Assembly: GCF_004343305.1 (NCBI RefSeq) | Contig: NZ_SMAF01000004.1 | Location: 145,753 to 209,752, forward strand | Reading direction: 5' to 3' | Source: Pseudofulvimonas gallinarii | GTDB lineage: Bacteria; Pseudomonadota; Gammaproteobacteria; Xanthomonadales; UBA2363 | Length of the DNA stretch: 64,000 bases | In this document: positions 60,158 through 64,000 of the stretch, piece by piece | Layout of the letters: the number at the start of each line of letters is the position of its first letter | Numbering within the stretch: position 1 is the first letter of the stretch | The notes under the pieces: model-generated | Told to the model about the DNA's origin: nothing | Databases searched by the model: none | Seen by the model: only the letters and a program-made list of their open reading frames with translations | Program-made: the position numbers and the translations under genes

Positions 60158-60478
60158 TTACTTGCTGCCACCGGCAATGCCGGTGATCTGGATTTCGGTG
60201 TAGTGCTGACGATGGCCAGCCTGCTTGCGGTGGTGCTTGCGACGGCGGAACTTGACGATGCGCACCTTGTCGTGGCGGCCATGCCCCTTGACCGTGGCAC
60301 TGACCTTGGCGCCGCTGATCAGCGGAGCGCCGACGGTGATGTTGTCGCCATCGCCGATCAGCAGCACGTCTTCGAACTCGACGTCCTTGCCGGCCTCGAT
60401 GTCCAGCTTCTCGACGCGCAACACCTCGCCCTGCATGACGCGGTACTGCTTGCCGCCGGTAACTACAACTGCGTACAT
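60158..60478 (-). CDS. rplU: 50S ribosomal protein L21
   Basis: A 106-residue L21 ([20 protein letters not shown] ... [26 protein letters not shown]). ATG 60478 is the family start; an earlier in-frame ATG at 60520 would add 14 residues and is rejected. GAGG lies upstream. It is first in rplU-rpmA-obgE. Confidence 0.97.
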   Translation of the reverse strand: MYAVVVTGGKQYRVMQGEVLRVEKLDIEAGKDVEFEDVLLIGDGDNITVGAPLISGAKVSATVKGHGRHDKVRIVKFRRRKHHRKQAGHRQHYTEIQITGIAGGSK

Positions 60479-60874
60479 GGGTATATCCTCGATGGTTCTG
60501 TAGTTATTCTTGCCAATCACCCGCAGGCAGGCCGGCCGGTGAGAAGCGGAATTGTAGGTCCATCAAGGTGTTCCGCGCAACTGGCCGCCCGCCCTATGAA
60601 ACCGCCGAGCCGACGCCGTTCAGGGTTGCCCTGTCGCCGCACCGGGCGGGCCGCCGCCCGGCTGCGCCGGCGGCTCCAACTTCACTGCCAGCGCCGCCAA
60701 CGGAGCCTGCGACGCCATCGCGCCCGGCAGGATCGCGGTCTTGCGCGGTGTGCCGATGTCCACGGCCGCCAAGCTGAACCCCACTGCGCCCGGAGGACAG
60801 TTCCCGTCCCCGGCACCCTGCGTCGGGCGGAAACTGCGGGCTACACTAGCCGGTCGCCCCAGAAGCCTTGCCGA
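60479..60874. other. Divergent intergenic region between rplU and uvrA
   Basis: About 400 bp with no supported gene; the in-frame extension of uvrA through it lacks any family resemblance. It holds the rplU promoter candidate. For uvrA, CTGCGT (60818-60823), 18 nt, TACACT (60842-60847) is a weak promoter candidate. I saw no LexA-type SOS box. Confidence 0.4.
60551..60580 (-). promoter_or_regulatory. Predicted rplU-rpmA(-obgE) promoter
   Basis: On the minus strand TTGCGC (60580-60575), 18-nt spacer, TACAAT (60556-60551, 5/6 match). The leader would be about 66 nt. The layout resembles the serS promoter. Confidence 0.5.
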
Positions 60875-63799
<2,925 letters not shown>

Positions 63800-64000
63800 G
63801 CATCCGGCACACGCGCACACCCGCAATGCCACTCTCAAACATCCCACAACCCCTATAGCCGCCCTACCACCGCGCAACATCAGAACTGGCTACTGGTCGT
63901 TACAGGGTAGTGCACCATCCAGTCTGTACTTTGGTCTGAGCACGTGAAGCGCGGCAGGCCACCCGCTACCTTTCGTTGATTCTTTGACGAGAAGACGAAG

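Noticed and set aside
59837..60874. A 346-codon in-frame extension upstream of uvrA
   Set aside because: It overlaps rpmA and rplU on the other strand and has no resemblance to UvrA; homology begins at ATG 60875.
60795..60874. LexA/SOS box upstream of uvrA
   Set aside because: No CTGT-N8-ACAG or xanthomonad-type TTAGN..CTAA palindrome was found.
63890..64000. Open frame on the minus strand entering from the right edge and stopping at TAG 63892-63890
   Set aside because: Only 36 codons (ending RPKYRLDGALPCNDQ) are visible. It could be the end of a gene, but nothing supports it. The rest of 63800-64000 shows no feature I can name.

Overview
The window is high-GC, densely coded chromosome of a gammaproteobacterium, most likely from the Xanthomonadales (Lysobacterales). 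This rests on gene order: a SAM-I riboswitch before metX-metB-hom, the rmlB-rmlA-rmlC-rmlD-manC/xanB sugar-nucleotide cluster, miaB-phoH, rpsT facing murJ-ribF-ileS, and obgE-rpmA-rplU beside uvrA. The species cannot be named from sequence alone. I found no rRNA, tRNA, CRISPR array, insertion sequence, prophage or replication origin.

Layout. 1-3.1 kb: leftward genes for two TPR proteins with iron/2-oxoglutarate oxygenase-type domains (one cut by the window edge) around a small exported protein. 3.4-7.4 kb: a 1314-residue hybrid sensor kinase with a periplasmic beta-propeller. 7.4-11 kb: a SAM-I riboswitch and the translationally coupled metX-metB-hom operon. 11-17.8 kb: sdaA, a glutaredoxin-like protein, prfC, an ECF sigma/anti-sigma pair, and asnB behind a leader that looks like an asparagine-sensing attenuator. 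17.9-21.6 kb: a lytic transglycosylase, miaB and phoH. 21.7-26.7 kb: a tetR-adaptor-permease RND efflux operon. 27-34.3 kb: an S9 peptidase, then GDP-mannose and dTDP-rhamnose genes. 34.5-36.7 kb: btuB under a cobalamin riboswitch. 36.9-41 kb: a TIKI/ChaN-like exported protein, a CSD-DUF1294 protein, ssb and an MFS transporter. 41-45.3 kb: ispB and a partial Rnf complex (rnfC, rnfD, rnfG). 45.3-50.6 kb: argD, a small DUF4124 protein, a DinG-family helicase and serS. 50.8-51.4 kb: an AT-rich DUF4468 gene that looks foreign. 51.6-58.5 kb: ileS, ribF, a frameshifted delta-60 repeat pseudogene, murJ and rpsT. 58.6-63.8 kb: obgE, rpmA, rplU and uvrA.

RNA-based control is the main theme. SAM tunes methionine synthesis, cobalamin tunes its own receptor, and (proposed here) asparagine-tRNA supply tunes asparagine synthetase through a leader peptide, MNVNIVNRNN..., placed before a strong intrinsic terminator. 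This attenuator is the most unusual item in the window. Other notable items are a perfect operator-like palindrome at the TPR-hydroxylase promoter, a TetR operator that suggests a self-regulated efflux operon, several genes with -10-like hexamers 7-9 nt before the start codon (possible leaderless mRNAs), the lowered-GC DUF4468 insert where lspA would usually lie, and an Rnf cluster missing rnfA, rnfB and rnfE.
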